Origin: Micrasema longulum
Lineage: Eukaryota; Arthropoda; Insecta; Trichoptera; Brachycentridae
Assembly: GCA_022494885.1 (NCBI GenBank)
Contig: JAGVSM010001148.1
Coordinates: 62,001-126,000, forward strand
Reading direction: 5' to 3'
Length of the DNA: 64,000 bases
The notes below the pieces were generated by a model. That model worked only from the letters and a program-made list of their open reading frames with translations. It searched no databases and had not been told where the DNA came from. Made by a program: the position numbers and the translations under genes. Below, in pieces: positions 10,481 to 22,243 of the stretch (position 1 is its first letter; each line of letters starts with the position of its first letter).

Positions 10481-13149
10481 TATAATTTGGAATGTAGTAA
10501 ACTGTGCCAAACTGCCATAACCATGAAAATCACTACAACAGAATACGGAGTGCAAAAATACATTTTATAATAAATAAATGTTGTTGTTTGATGGATAAAA
10601 CATTATATTAATTTGTATATGTTTTATATTGCTCTGTGGTCAAAATAGTGAATGTAAAAATCATCAAAGTCAAACTAGAAACATCTACAAACAAAACTTG
10701 CACGCACGGGAATTCTCATTTTGATACTCTTCCTTATAAAAAACTAATATCGGTTCAGTTTTGGGGTGCAAAAAACGGAAATACGAAACCTTAATTTTGT
10801 CGATTTTAGTTAAGAATAATTGACATTTCTTTTTTTGGACTATATTTGCCGTATTTGGAGACGCGTCTATAAGATGGAAAAAAAACTACATTTAAATGTT
10901 ATATTCTATTCCTAATAGGTTCAGTAGTATAAATTATTTACACGGCAATTCTTAGAAGTTTCATTTTATTAATATAACATAAATTCAACAAGTATTTTAC
11001 TACCTACGTATTTGGCTCAAAATCAAAGAAAAATGATATTTTTAGAAATATAAACTATTTTAAGTTAGAAAATGAGCTAGAAATTCAAACACACAGTTGC
11101 ATTTTACGTAACACTACATTAGAAAGCTATTAAAAACTGAACGAGTTATTCGAGCAGTGAAAATCAAAATTATTTATGCATTCTCACGGCCAAGTCCAAA
11201 CTGCTTTCATACTTTTGTATCATAAAGCAAAAGATCATAGCATAATATATCAAGGATTACCATGGATTGGCGAGTGCTCTCAAGGACATGTCTGCTAGGA
11301 TGAGTTAAAATATCCTTTGTCCTTTCGTCTCACCGCAAGTCGTGCATAATACGAGCCATTAATCACGAACAATACGACAAATTATTGTCGCAAGGAAAGC
11401 ATTTGCCACATATTGTTGTACGTATTTGTAAGGGATGTTCCCGAAGCCGTTGCACATCCTCAATGCTGGTGGTAATAATGCTATGGCCGTGGAAGTGCCA
11501 TGCACGGCGCACCTTTTTTCTACGAGACTTCAGAAAATTATCGACCATTATTTTTTTAATGTTTCGTTAGTGCGTTTACTTTCATTGAGAAAAATATAAA
11601 AAGATGACACGCTCTAAAAATCTGAATTAAAAAGTCGTCCCCAAAGAAAAGAGAATAACCAGCAGAGGGATCAAGTATCGTCACGTCATATCACGTGGAT
11701 TTTGGCTATCAAAACACGTAGTACAGTAAAAAGCAAGGACTGTTTACATTGATCGTCTGTAAGTTCAAATTGGTATGTTACTCCTTTTCGCATATCCATC
11801 ACCTTTGTGTATCGTTTCACCATCCACCCGACTAAATGAGCAGGACATAGACATGAGATATTAGTACTGGTTACATATTAATAAGATGTTTTTTACATTA
11901 AAATAGTTATTTTAAACAAGTATTGATTGGAATAAAAACATTGCTTACCGGTGAAAGGTTATATTATCGCTTTTTAAGATTGATTTGTGCAGAAGCTAAG
12001 CGTAAAAATAGGCATTTCAGTAATTACGAGGAGACAAAAGTTCAAAAGTAGCCGTGTACTTCTCGCAGCTAACTGAAGTCCGTTCTATCAAACATATTCC
12101 AATTGGCCGCAGGTTGAGGGACCATATTTTGAACGCTTATGCTTACTCTAGAGTCTGAACCGTCAGTAGAGTCACATCTAGCGTGATTGTGATTCCATAA
12201 AATGCTGTGAACGCCTAGTTGCATTTCACCGGCAACACTACTAATTAGCCCAACTCGTTAGCGTCCACATCGCGAACCTTGGGCAATAAGATCACACTCA
12301 TAACGGTGTGATATCAACAGATAACGAGGGTATAAAAGACGAGTTTCTGGCGCCTGGAAGGTAATCCCGACTAAAAAATTCACCAGCTAAGGCAATGGGA
12401 AACCACTTTGGTCATATTTTCCCAGGAATCACTATGACAAATACATCCAATAAGTAGTAGTCCTGGCTGCGAAGTAGTGCAGAACCGATATGTTTTTGCT
12501 GTAGTGACCGTTGAGAATGTTGGGAGGACCTGATAAGGAACTGATAGAAGAAGAAAATGCTTACTCTAGTTATATACATCAATGGTTACTATTTGACAAA
12601 ATTGTTCATCAAAGTCAGTATTAAGGCACTACTGTATTACTTAGGAATGTAAGTTTGTACTAGTATGTATTTTTTTATAGACATAAACATTTAAAAATAT
12701 ACATTATTTGTATTTTTAGTGTAGCAAAGTGTTTTTATCGCGTTTTTTGGGTAGCAAAAGCAGATATGTGTAAAAAAAGGATATTTTAAAAACCCAACTA
12801 TCTGTCATCCAGCACAATTGGCGTTTTGTGAACTTAATTTAAGTTTTGATCCGTTTGCAGTGATGATGTTTTAATGCTAATATTTTATAAAATATATACA
12901 TATATATATATCTCAAGACAAGATATGGACATTTTTGGTTTAAGTTTACAACGATTTAAACGAGCACTAAATAAATAGTCAAGATCTTGTCTTGATGTCC
13001 CTTATGTTTGTCAATGCTTCTTTTTTTATTTTTTTATGTTTTAAACTATTACTTTATTGTAATATTAAAACCCTATAAATTGTACGCATGGACAGTGTCC
13101 GTAAATAAATACATAACTATACACAATGTAACATGATCTTTGTTAAATT
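10481..13149. other. Unassigned stretch with one GC-richer repeat-like block
   Basis: No host gene was recognised. At about 12090-12560 the sequence is GC-richer and ends ATAGAAGAAGAAAATGC, like a retroposon tail, with GGGAAACCACTTTGGTCATA inside; it may be an old retroelement. At 11363-11548 a 61-codon minus-strand frame with HGHSIITTSIEDVQRLREHP is open but unknown to me. An alternating AT run lies near 12895-12912. Confidence 0.4.
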
Positions 13150-13262
13150 TCAAATGTCATATTCACTCCCTATTTGAAGTATATTGTGTACATAAACAGC
13201 CTCTAGATCTCTTATTCGGGTGCCATTTCGTGTGGGTCTTCCCAGATCACTGTAATATGTCA
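13150..13262 (-). pseudogene. RTE LINE 3' end fragment
   Basis: On the minus strand, DLGRPTRNGTRIRDLEAVYV followed by CTTCAAATAGGGAGTGAATA parallels the end of the plus-strand RTE copy (DLTWENAQKLAGNRDARRLF then CCAAATAGGGAGTGAGCAT). Only about 110 bases remain, and this copy lacks the GAT-rich tail. Confidence 0.6.
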
Positions 13263-16200
13263 CGTTAATTCACGTAAGAAAAAGCAATCAGGTGAATAAA
13301 AAACATATCCGTGACATTGAATCATTTCATATATTAGTTTTAAAAAGTAAACATTACAGATCGTGTTATGACTTTTTTAACATGTAGGATTTATGCTTGT
13401 TGAAGTAGGGAGCATTTATCCCAGTCGGAGATGACATAATGAATAGACGTCATGCTTCGATTTGTATTAGTAATTTTTTTTTAAATACTTTTATTTTTAA
13501 TAACGTTATAAATACATTTATTGAGTACAGAGACACGCCTTATGTGACACAAAGAGGCACGACCCATATCTGTGAATTTGTTCCGACTCGCTATAAAATC
13601 CGTGTTAAGTCAGAGTAATGGAACGCGTGAGTTACTGTTTGATTTACTGATTGAACTGAGTGAGTGAACTTAGCTTTAAAGTACTGGTATCTAAGGGTCC
13701 TGTAACTTATAAACTAGTTGTTCATAATATTCTCCTTACTTTGTAGTGCGAAATTAAAAATCCTTTTTTATTTCCCAGGCAGCAAGCAATTTGGCATCTG
13801 TGCTAGGTTATCAGTAATTTAGATGTTTTTGATTCTTTATTGTTTACATACAGGAAATATATGATTTACCTTTAGGCGATATTAAATCAGATGATCATTG
13901 GTTTCCTGGTGAGTTCCATGGACAAATTGCTACTACTTTTTGACGAAAACGCACACCAGTATAAGAAACGATGAAATTAAAAATAATTTTCAATTTTGAA
14001 AATAGTATGTTAAGGTTGTTCACCTCTGTTTCAGTATGTGAGTTTTGTAAGGCCCGCATATAATTTATTTTTGCGTAGCTCCGTATTCGCCATTAAAGTG
14101 ATATTTTAGATGAATGCGAAATTCATAATACGCGAATGCAAATGCGAGCTATTCTTTGTTATTCATACGCGCATGTGCATTTGTATTCTTCTGACATATA
14201 ATAACCATCTTACAATATATATTGTGGTATTTGCAATATTTACATGATAACTTGAAGAAATGTGTATTTTTCAAAAATAAAATAAAATATAAAAGACTCA
14301 TTTTCTTAAAAAGGTTATCAATGAGGGCATAGAAAAGAGGGCAGAACCAGATATTTGAAGAATAAAGAGAAATGTAGAAAAAAAAAACAATTAGCAAAAG
14401 AAGAAAAAATATATTTATACAAACACATCGCAACACAGAACACAGAGCGACTGACGCTATCTTAAATTGCAACTGTGTAGACAGAAAACTCGAAATATTT
14501 TTATAATTTCAGAAATATCAGTTGTATCCGGTTCTGTCTCGCTACCTGGTTCTGTCTGCTGTTTCTCTACTTTGACAGAAATATAAAAAAGAGTAAAATC
14601 TAATAAATATTAAAATTCTATATTTGTGTTTGTGGAATATAAATTATAAAGGCTATTGTTTCATGGGTGGTTTTTTGAAAAATAAAATACCATTACAATT
14701 TATGGAAGTACTTTTTATTAATTATCGTAACTTGCATTTTATCTAACAGCATGGCCAACTATAAACTATCGTCTTGGGTTCGATTTTCGAAAATTGCAAG
14801 AAAAAAAATACATATAAAAAAAAAATGGTTTGTGCTGTAGTGTATTTTTCAAACAGCTTCTATATCCTCTCTTTCCCACCTGCTGACAAGCTCCTAAAAT
14901 AAAGGTATAGAAAGTTTATTCTTTTTTTCTAATTAAAAATTTCGGAATAATTGAAACAACCAAAAACATAAAATTAATTTCGTTTAATGCAACGCGTACC
15001 TAACAATACATTATAACATATTTGTTTCTTTAAATTAAATCCACACCAAAACTTTGGATACAGACAAATTTAAAACCGAGTAAGCAATAAATATTTATAA
15101 ATTCAAGCTAAAACGTCCGATGTAAAATTTATTTTAATGTTTCGTAATTACGCTATGTTAGTTTTCTTACAACAGAGGCATCTAGATTTAATTACTGACA
15201 TCAAAGATAAATGCGTGTTTCTGAATCTGGGAAAATAAAAGACACGAAGCCGATACAGATTCCGTGAGATAAAGAATAAGATGAGAGATAAATCTCGCGA
15301 GGACTTTACAACCATTACTGACAATTTCACCTGTTGGCAGATTCTGGTGTCCCGATAACTTTAAAAGAACTATTATATCTCATCGTGCATCTAAAGCAAC
15401 GAAAGGTTCTTAAAATAATCGACCGTGAAGAATTGAATCAGACTTATTCGAGCAGTCTTTTATTATCGTCGTTATTAAATTTCCATTCATATATGCATAA
15501 GACACATGATTATTTTTGTAACATCAAGGTAAGATGAACAGTATTATGTTTCAATTGTCAACCCAGAGAAAAATTTCAGTGTTAAAAAATAATTTTTTAA
15601 AGATTACTATTTCTTACTTTGAACAAAATCTGGAAGCTATTTTTTTACAATGTAATAATGTAAAAACTAGATCAGTAAATAAAACAAACAAAAAAACGGA
15701 ATTTGTTGTACCTAATCATTTTTTTTAAATTTTTTAAACCCGTTGCAAAATTGTATTCTGGAGAAATATTTCTCATCTAGGTCTAGGTGCTAACAAAAAT
15801 ATTGTATTTTTAAAAAAAATAATTCAATCAGTTAAATTAATAAAGTAGACAATTTTTCGCTTTATTTGAAATAAAATATGCGTTAAAAAGGTAATTGTTT
15901 TACGGAAATACTTCATAGGCCCTAGATGTTGGTGTTGTAAATTTATTTAATTTTTGGTCTTGCACCTTATTGATCAAATTTGAATGAATAATTTTAATCT
16001 TGCTAAAAAAGAAAACGCATCAAAACCGGAAGATATTAAAAAAAAATTGTTTGGTTACATAATTTTCAATTAAAACTTACTCTGATTAGTTGAAATGTAA
16101 AGTTTAAAAAAAAACCTTTTGTGATTTACCCAACTATTTATATGTTTCTTCATCACGAAATTTTCAGTTTGAGACCTAGAACAATCGATAAGATCTCAAT

Positions 16201-16430
16201 TCCAAAATTGAAAACATCAGGACAACAATACAACATCATAACACTAACTGAGGAATATTTTTTTCTTTAATGAAATGAACAAAGGAAATAAAAAGTCCAG
16301 TCGTGAATACAACATATAAAGAAATAAAAAACGCGGAAAACTTACTTTATCATCTTTTAGTTTAAACTTAATATTAAATTAACTAAATAAAAATTAAACC
16401 TACGTAAAAATTAATTTTGAGTGGCAATTT
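13263..16430. other. Long AT-rich stretch, nothing recognised
   Basis: Only short unrecognisable frames and homopolymer runs are present. A short imperfect duplication, GGTTCTGTCTCGCTACCT then GGTTCTGTCTGCT, lies near 14530-14560. No mobile element was recognised. Confidence 0.45.
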
Positions 16431-16434
16431 TTAA

Positions 16435-16550
16435 AGAGTTTCAAATAAATCTGTAAAATATGAATCAAGTTGGGGTAGAGTGGGCTTCGAACCTTAGACT
16501 ACTGATCCATAAGTCCGCAACACTAGTCACACCGTTCTCACGAAATCAAT
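16435..16550 (-). mobile_element. SINE-C, head and start of body
   Basis: The plus strand reads ATGAATCAAGTTGGGGTAGA, GTGGGCTTCGAACC, then CACTAGTCACACCG, which is the reverse of the SINE-C head (box A GTGxCTAGTG, box B GGTTCGAAxCC). The 3' body beyond is badly decayed. Confidence 0.65.
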
Positions 16551-17250
16551 AAAACAAGCTCATGCTTAAAATACTATAATAAATATCTTACTACTGTTCA
16601 TGTAAAAAAATAGTTTAACAGATATGTGTAAACTCCAGGAGGCGTAAAAATAATTATCTTACGTAAATACGACTTAACTCATATCACACGAGAGAAACAG
16701 AATACCTATCTAGGATTTTTTAATAATGGTGATTATACAGCTGTTCTGTTTTCAAATCACGCTCGACCAATTAAATTATTAAATTCCTCCCTTGCCACGC
16801 CCTGTCGTTCCCAAACACAGCAATAATCACCCCCCTCCCACCCATAACAGTAAATCTGAGGAAGATTGAACGCTTCTACTGATGTCTAGTCGAGGCGAGC
16901 TTTATAACCGCATTATCAGAGGTGTTTCTTTAGCCACGCAAATTAAGAACACAGGTTGACTACAAAATCTAATATCACCTATTAAAACACTAAAAAATAT
17001 TTTGTACAAGCAAATTAATAGTCACCATTAGGATTCCATTTTCCACACTAAGTGCAGAATTCCATTTTTCACACAAGGTATTTCGATTGTTATTTTTAAA
17101 AACCCGCTATGGTTGTATGATAAACATTATAAAGTCTAGTCATGTTATGTCTAGTCCACTTAGGTTGGTCATCGGGTGCCTTTTCAGGTTGATTTTAAAT
17201 TTGTCTCCAATGTAATTTAAGAGAAAATGTATTTTTTTCAAGTATCTATG
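16551..17250. other. No gene recognised
   Basis: A C-rich patch at 16790-16850 (CACCCCCCTCCCACCCATAA) stands out against the AT-rich background. Otherwise nothing is recognised. Confidence 0.45.
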
Positions 17251-17254
17251 TGTT

Positions 17255-17595
17255 ACTTAAAGGTAAGGTGATCAGTCTTACGCTTTTAGCGCCAGTACAG
17301 GTGCCAGTAAATCTTAAATAAATCATTTCAAATAAATCAACATCATCATCATCACTCCCTTTTCCGCATTCAGTGGTGCACAAGGCACTGCATTGGTAAA
17401 CCAAGTGCATTGTATTTTGTTTATCCGTTGCATGAAATTTGGGTTATCAGTATTGCGCTTCGGTTGCAAGTCTGGAACAATAAAATCTTGCAGTTAAAAT
17501 GTCCCTTTCAATCAATATTTCACGTTCACCAGGCTGTGAATCAAACCCGAGACCTGAATAATGGTAGGTGAATGCACCAACTACTACATACGTTT
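17255..17595 (-). mobile_element. SINE-A, rearranged or two partial copies
   Basis: On the plus strand the (CATCAT)n and CCCTTTTCCGCATTCAGTGG tail lies at 17338-17400, and the tRNA-like head (AATCAAACCCGAGACCT) at 17535-17560. The middle piece (AAGGTGATCAGTCTTACGCT) is at 17264-17285, on the wrong side of the tail. Either two truncated copies lie side by side or one copy has been rearranged. Confidence 0.65.
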
Positions 17596-17714
17596 CATGA
17601 TTAAGTACATTGTTAAAAATCAAACTCATTATGTAATATATATCATAACCATTCATCCTCATATGTACGTTTATGCATTTTTATAAAATATGTAATGGTC
17701 ATTTACAGCATTAT

Positions 17715-17885
17715 GTGATTTTGTTACATCAAAACAGTTCTGAAGGCGCGATTGCAAGTAATTGTGAAAATCGGCACAGAGCATCCAGACTTTAGGGAAA
17801 TCACATTTAAGTTATTGGCTTCTCACCGGGAATCGAACCGTGGGCATTCTGTACATGAATCAAGTAACACCGCGAAGAACGCAAA
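17715..17885 (-). mobile_element. SINE-B
   Basis: The plus strand carries CACAGAGCATCCAGACTTTA, AAATCACATTTAAGTTATTGG and CTCACCGGGAATCGAACCGT, matching word for word in order the better copy at 29998-30168. The box B equivalent on the minus strand is GGTTCGATTCCCGGTGAG. Confidence 0.65.
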
Positions 17886-18199
17886 ATTTGACTTGTAAAA
17901 TGTGGATTTTGTCAAATAAAACGATTCATTTTTGCATGTTTTATTTGTATCTTATTCGTATTTAATTTCTTTCATCTTCCTTCTTTACAGTAAAAAATAA
18001 ACGTTCAAAATATTATATCAAAAAAATTGTTTCAACAACATACAGAAATGCAATTTCAAACCTTCTCGAAAGATTTTATGGCACAGAAAAATACTTCTAT
18101 ATTAAATTACAAGGAACTTCCATTGAGAGATTTCTAAAATAAAACAAAAATATAAATGTTTCATACATTAATGGTAATGATTAAGGGTTTAGGTACAAG

Positions 18200-18310
18200 A
18201 AGTATACTTATGAATAATTTTTGAATTTTGAAGTAGGGCAAACATTGATAAATTCTTATGTATGCTCTAATAAAAACAATAAAATAGTACTTGATTTTTT
18301 ATATTAAATT
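18200..18310 (-). mobile_element. LINE 3' UTR fragment (family of 27540-28145)
   Basis: AAGTAGGGCAAACATTGATA followed by TATGTATGCTCTAATAAAAA parallels AAGTAGGGCACACATATCAT and TATGTGTGTTCTAATAATAA downstream of the minus-strand LINE frame at 27628. No coding sequence is attached. Confidence 0.45.
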
Positions 18311-18734
18311 TATTTGAAATAAAAATATATTTAATGTCATAAAACGGGGGAGCTATCCTTAGCTAGACAGTAAAGTACTTTAAAGCATAAATAATAAAAT
18401 TTTAACAAATTCATTATTTTTGCTGAGTATTGCATAACTTTACCAACTGGATTAAAATAGGGTAGGAAAAACACGTATTTTATAAAATAACCCTTCTGAG
18501 CCTAAAAGGGGGTCTAAAAAAATCTAAATATCTAGGGTCTCCCATAGAGCATGTTGTTTCAATAACCTTTTTGTGAATCATAATATTGATTTAATTTTTT
18601 GCAAGTTCTTTATTTAAAATAATTATTATCCGTATTGCTTACTTTGAAGTTAACTAATGTGTTGTGTATGATATGATTGGTATGAAATATTTCATGTTTA
18701 ATAAGGTGTTTATAAACTTGAATATTTCATCATT
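18311..18734. other. No gene recognised
   Basis: AT-rich sequence with no coding or repeat signal that I can support. Confidence 0.45.
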
Positions 18735-18862
18735 CCTGGATTGGCGAAGCTTAAGACTGATCATATTACTTTCATGTAAGAAAAATGATCAAGATACGCT
18801 GTGATTGGTATACCAATGCAGTGCTCTATGCACCATTAAGTTCGGAAAGGAAATAATGTAGA
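18735..18862 (+). mobile_element. SINE-A, 3' half
   Basis: GGCGAAGCTTAAGACTGATCA, AGATACGCTGTGATTGGTAT, CAATGCAGTGCTCTATGCAC and GTTCGGAAAGGAAATAATG follow the SINE-A body and tail in order. The tRNA-like head is missing and the (GAT)n tail has been lost. Confidence 0.7.
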
Positions 18863-19075
18863 AAAAAAAGTTTTTTTCAATATCTGTGCAGAAAAATTCT
18901 GTTCAGCGTTCTGTTATCATAGATAATATTTCATATGACTTGTTTCTTAGGCAAAATGTATTATTTCTTTTAGTTGAATCTCGTTATTTTTTTTATTTAT
19001 TATAATTAAAGCTTATTCAATTTTTTCAATAAAAGAGAAACACTTGAGTTTTTAATATTTACTTAAACGCTTAAA

Positions 19076-19215
19076 TTTTCAGACAATTTCCTAAAAGTCG
19101 TAAATAATTTGTGCTGGAAAAATGGAAATCGAGTTGTAGAAGAGTGGGATTTGAACCTCAAACCTCTGGCCCGTGAGTTCACAATATTACCACGGGACCA
19201 CAACCCGGTTCTAAA
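19076..19215 (-). mobile_element. SINE-C, head and body
   Basis: The plus strand reads AATGGAAATCGAGTTGTAGA, AGAGTGGGATTTGAACCTCA and ACCACGGGACCACAACCCGG, the reverse complement of the SINE-C head including its box B. It lies 360 bases from an opposite-strand SINE-C copy. Confidence 0.7.
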
Positions 19216-19574
19216 AAGTCTGCGTCAATTTATGCACTAACTGTAATGGATTAATCATTTATACAACACCTAGAACAAAGTCGTATGTACGTCTAAAATC
19301 AGAGTTTAGGAATTTATTTTGTTATATTTCGTATTAATAATAAGTTTTATGTCACAGGAGTATCGTTTTTATTCCGCTGGAAGATCATTTTTTTACTCAG
19401 TTTTTTCAAATGCAATAGGTTTATTATCTTAAAGAATAAACTATTTTATTAGAATCGCAAGACGCAAGACACAAAATATGTGTCCCATAAATGGTAAAGA
19501 GGGTAGTTTTTGAGTTCTCGTTTTTCTCGATCTTCAGTGTTTATAATGGTCCTTGGAATCGAACAATAATAATT

Positions 19575-19755
19575 TCAATCGGGTTGTGGTCTTGTGGCTA
19601 GTATCTTGAATTCACATATTATAGGTCCGTGGTTTGAATCCCACTCTACATGACTTCCCTCTTTTAAAAGTGAGTTATTTAAAATTCGTAGAAAATGGCC
19701 CTTAAAATGAAATATTTGGGTTGATCATGAGAACGCAAATATTTATTTTTCCTTA
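19575..19755 (+). mobile_element. SINE-C, near full length
   Basis: The head (GGGTTGTGGTCTTGTGGCTA), box B (GTGGTTTGAATCCCACTCTA), body (GTGAGTTATTTAAAATTCGT, GAAAATGGCCCTTAAAATG) and end (GAGAACGCAAATATTTATTT) are all present in order. It is followed by an A-rich run. Box B has one substitution from the pol III consensus. Confidence 0.75.
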
Positions 19756-20480
19756 AAAAAAAATATTTTAATAATAATAATATTGCGTCCATTGAATCCG
19801 CAGTTTTTAATCTAGTAATGTTAGTGAATTAAATTGTTTTGAAATATTCCAGATCGACAGAATATTCTTAAATATTTTTTTTCATACTTATTAATCGTTT
19901 GCTAAATTCAGAGGCATATCTATTTTTCGGAATTATAAAAACGCCTTTTATATTTTTTGTTCAGTCAAAATTTTTTTTTTCCAAATGTACGAATATAGTT
20001 TTCCGAAAATAAATTAATAAAAACCTGTCGTTTTAAAGCTTTATCTTGTAATCATCCTGTATCTACGACGAAAATATACTCACAAAATCTGGACGGTTGT
20101 CGTTAGTATTCGAGTACGTATATGGTGAGGCGGGGAAAAAGCGAGCGGGGGAAGAAAGGAGGATTGTTCCTGTACATTGTACGTAAATATACTCTCCCAT
20201 AAGTATTATTGGGCAAAAACTGCACCTCATGCAATTCCGGATATGTCCTTAGCAGAAACACTCTCAATTTTGAACACGAGCGGTGGATTGAGTTTTAGCT
20301 ACCGATGAAATTGACCAACCCAGTGACAGCTGTGTGGACCTCCAATTGTTTTAGGTATAATGACTGACTTGAATTATTACTGGTTTAAAATAGAAATTCG
20401 TACATCCTCGGGATATGTTTTCAACTTGCAGAATCATATTTAATGCCCAATAAACTATTTTTTTTATTTTACTCAGTCAA
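19756..20480. other. No gene recognised
   Basis: Apart from a purine-rich patch near 20130-20162 (GGCGGGGAAAAAGCGAGCGG), nothing is recognised. Confidence 0.45.
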
Positions 20481-20484
20481 CATT

Positions 20485-20835
20485 CAACTCAACAGCCATC
20501 CTTCTTTTCAACTACCGAACTGTTCAAGGAATTTAATGTTTTAAGATTGGAGGATATATACGGAAACTGTTGTATGTTCCAGGTGCATAAGGAAAGCCTT
20601 CCATTGGACCGTTTTGCGGGAAGGTTAAGAAAGGATGCCTCGCTCTACAGATAATCAAAACTACCACGGCCAAACATCATTATACTTATATAGGACGGAA
20701 GCTTTTCAATAATTTACCACAAAATCTACGTTAAGAAATAAATTACGGAAAATTTAAGGATAAATTAAAGAAAAGCTTCTTAACATTATTGCTATTAACC
20801 GTATTTTGAAAATAAAGATGTATGTAAATATGTGC
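20485..20835 (+). pseudogene. LINE RT C-terminus (CR1-like), frameshifted
   Basis: One frame gives TELFKEFNVLRLEDIYGNCC and FQVHKESLPLDRF. After a stop, another frame gives HYTYIGRKLFNNLPQNLR and NYGKFKDKLKKSFLTLL. The order LFKELNVLxLxDIY, then YxGxKLFNxLPxxLR, then FKxxLKxxLL is the standard LINE C-terminus. The 3' UTR is interrupted at 20849 by a small retroposon and resumes at 21015. Confidence 0.75.
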
Positions 20836-21027
20836 CTGTGTATATCAAATAGTTGTGAAGGTTTTCACGGTCACTGTTATCAACATGTTTAAATAAAACA
20901 TGGTAAACTGAGTGACTCACTCAGTTTACCCTGAAGATGGCTCCTGCAATGGTAGCCGAAACGTCAGAACAAATCCAACATACACGGTATCACCCAAAAA
21001 AAAAAACATATTAGCTGTGTATATCAA
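20836..21027 (+). mobile_element. 166-bp retroposon with 13-bp target-site duplication and hammerhead-like core
   Basis: CTGTGTATATCAA occurs exactly at 20836-20848 and again at 21015-21027, flanking 166 bases. The insert has a 29-base perfect palindrome at 20902-20930 (arms of 14 from GGTAAACTGAGTGA). Next comes CTGAAGA (20931-20937), a short helix GGCTCC...GGTAGCC and GAAAC at 20958, and the insert ends in an A run near 21000. The TSD and A-rich end indicate target-primed retroposition. The CUGANGA...GAAA arrangement resembles hammerhead motifs of Penelope-like elements, but an extra U precedes the second helix and no clear cleavage triplet is placed. Confidence 0.65.
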
Positions 21028-21473
21028 TTTATTAATTGTGTGTTTTTTTATTTTTTTATAAGTGTTACATTTTCTCAATTTTTGTTTAATTTTTTATTTA
21101 TTGTATTATATTGTTTCTTTTTCAATGATTTTGTAAACTTGCCAAACTCAAGAGCCAGACTATTTTTTGGCAAGTTTAACCTTAAGTTTTCCATTTTTTT
21201 TATTGTTTTTTATGTTAGGTTTTTTAATTAAACAAAATAATAAAAAAACAAATATAATTCCATAAAAAATATAAACTGAAGCAAATATAAAATTCACAAA
21301 TCACAAATCGATTTACTTTATCAAAAATTTTACCTTAGAGTAGCCGAAGAATCGAAAACACTTGTCCAGGGACCTAGTTTTATTATTTTCTACAAAAATT
21401 TACTTTGTTTATGGATAAGAAAAAACATTTTTACTAGTATTCGTCATGTATTCTTTATAGTGAATTTGTCGGC
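21028..21473. other. LINE 3' flank, then AT-rich, no gene
   Basis: The first part continues the LINE 3' region after the retroposon. The rest is T-rich and unrecognised. Confidence 0.4.
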
Positions 21474-21728
21474 CTCGTAGTGTAATGGTCAACGCACTTG
21501 CCTACCATGCAAGAGGTCTCGGGTTCGATTCCCGACACGGTTGAAATGAAATATTATTTGAAAGGGTGTATTCACTCTATAATATTTCGCAGTCCCTAGA
21601 CTGTTACCTGAAGCGTTAGACTTACCTTTATCTAAAATAAATGCTTCAGATACGCTGCGATTGATATATCAATGCAGTGGCCTATGCACTTTTAGGTGCG
21701 GAAAGGGAATGACGATGATGATGATTTA
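21474..21728 (+). mobile_element. SINE-A, best full-length copy
   Basis: The head has box A (TAGTGTAATGG), an anticodon-like arm TTGC-CTACCAT-GCAA with a 7-base loop, and box B inside a perfect TCGGG-TTCGATT-CCCGA stem-loop. It resembles a Gly- or Asp-type tRNA. The body has AGATACGCTGCGATTGATAT and CAATGCAGTGGCCTATGCAC. The 3' end is GGTGCGGAAAGGGAATGACG followed by GATGATGATGATTT. It would be transcribed by RNA polymerase III. It is the reference copy for the other SINE-A calls. Confidence 0.85.
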
Positions 21729-22100
21729 TTTTTTTCAAATATTTTTTTTGGGTTGGAAAAAATACTTTTTTACTCGCCATGTACAATTTATAGTGTGTTT
21801 ATTTTTTAATAGATCATTGTGAATGTTTTTGTTTTTATTTCATTTTTGTACATACATATGTTAAATAATTTGTAGTTATTTACACTCAAAATATTTGAGC
21901 TGAATACAAAATCGATTCGTTGTGGTACCTACTAATAACAAATGAAAAACGGCTCTAAAAAATCAAGTCCATTTAAAAATTTGAGCTGTAATTTAATTTC
22001 AATAATAATAAATAAAAAAATTAGTCAATCATTAATAATAATCACGAAATAGGTATGAAAGAATTTATTATTAAATAAGTATTTGAAAAATAAACACATT
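21729..22100. other. No gene recognised
   Basis: AT-rich sequence with homopolymer runs; nothing recognised. Confidence 0.45.
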
Positions 22101-22243
22101 ACTGAGCCGCCACTGGAAGACCATTGCGCCGTACGCCGCTCGTATTATTGTAAGTGCGGCCAAATAATTATGTGTTGTGGAAGCAAATAAATAAATAAAT
22201 AATTCACCGCACTGGCGGCGCACACTCCCAGCGGCGGCTGAGT
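22101..22243. mobile_element. Small MITE with GC-rich terminal inverted repeats
   Basis: The left end ACTGAGCCGCCACTGGAAG matches the reverse complement of the right end, ACTCAGCCGCCGCTGGGAG, at 16 of 19 positions. A further GC-rich, roughly symmetric stretch lies inside each end. The centre is AT-rich with (AAAT)n. I see no clear target-site duplication, so the superfamily is open. Confidence 0.55.

Noticed and set aside
11363..11548. A possible transposase fragment with HGHSIITTSIEDVQRLREHP
   Set aside because: I could not tie it to any transposase family; it has no catalytic motif and no terminal repeats around it.
21478..21545. A tRNA gene (Gly- or Asp-like) with good boxes A and B
   Set aside because: It is the head of a 250-bp SINE-A with further copies; the acceptor end runs straight into the SINE body.
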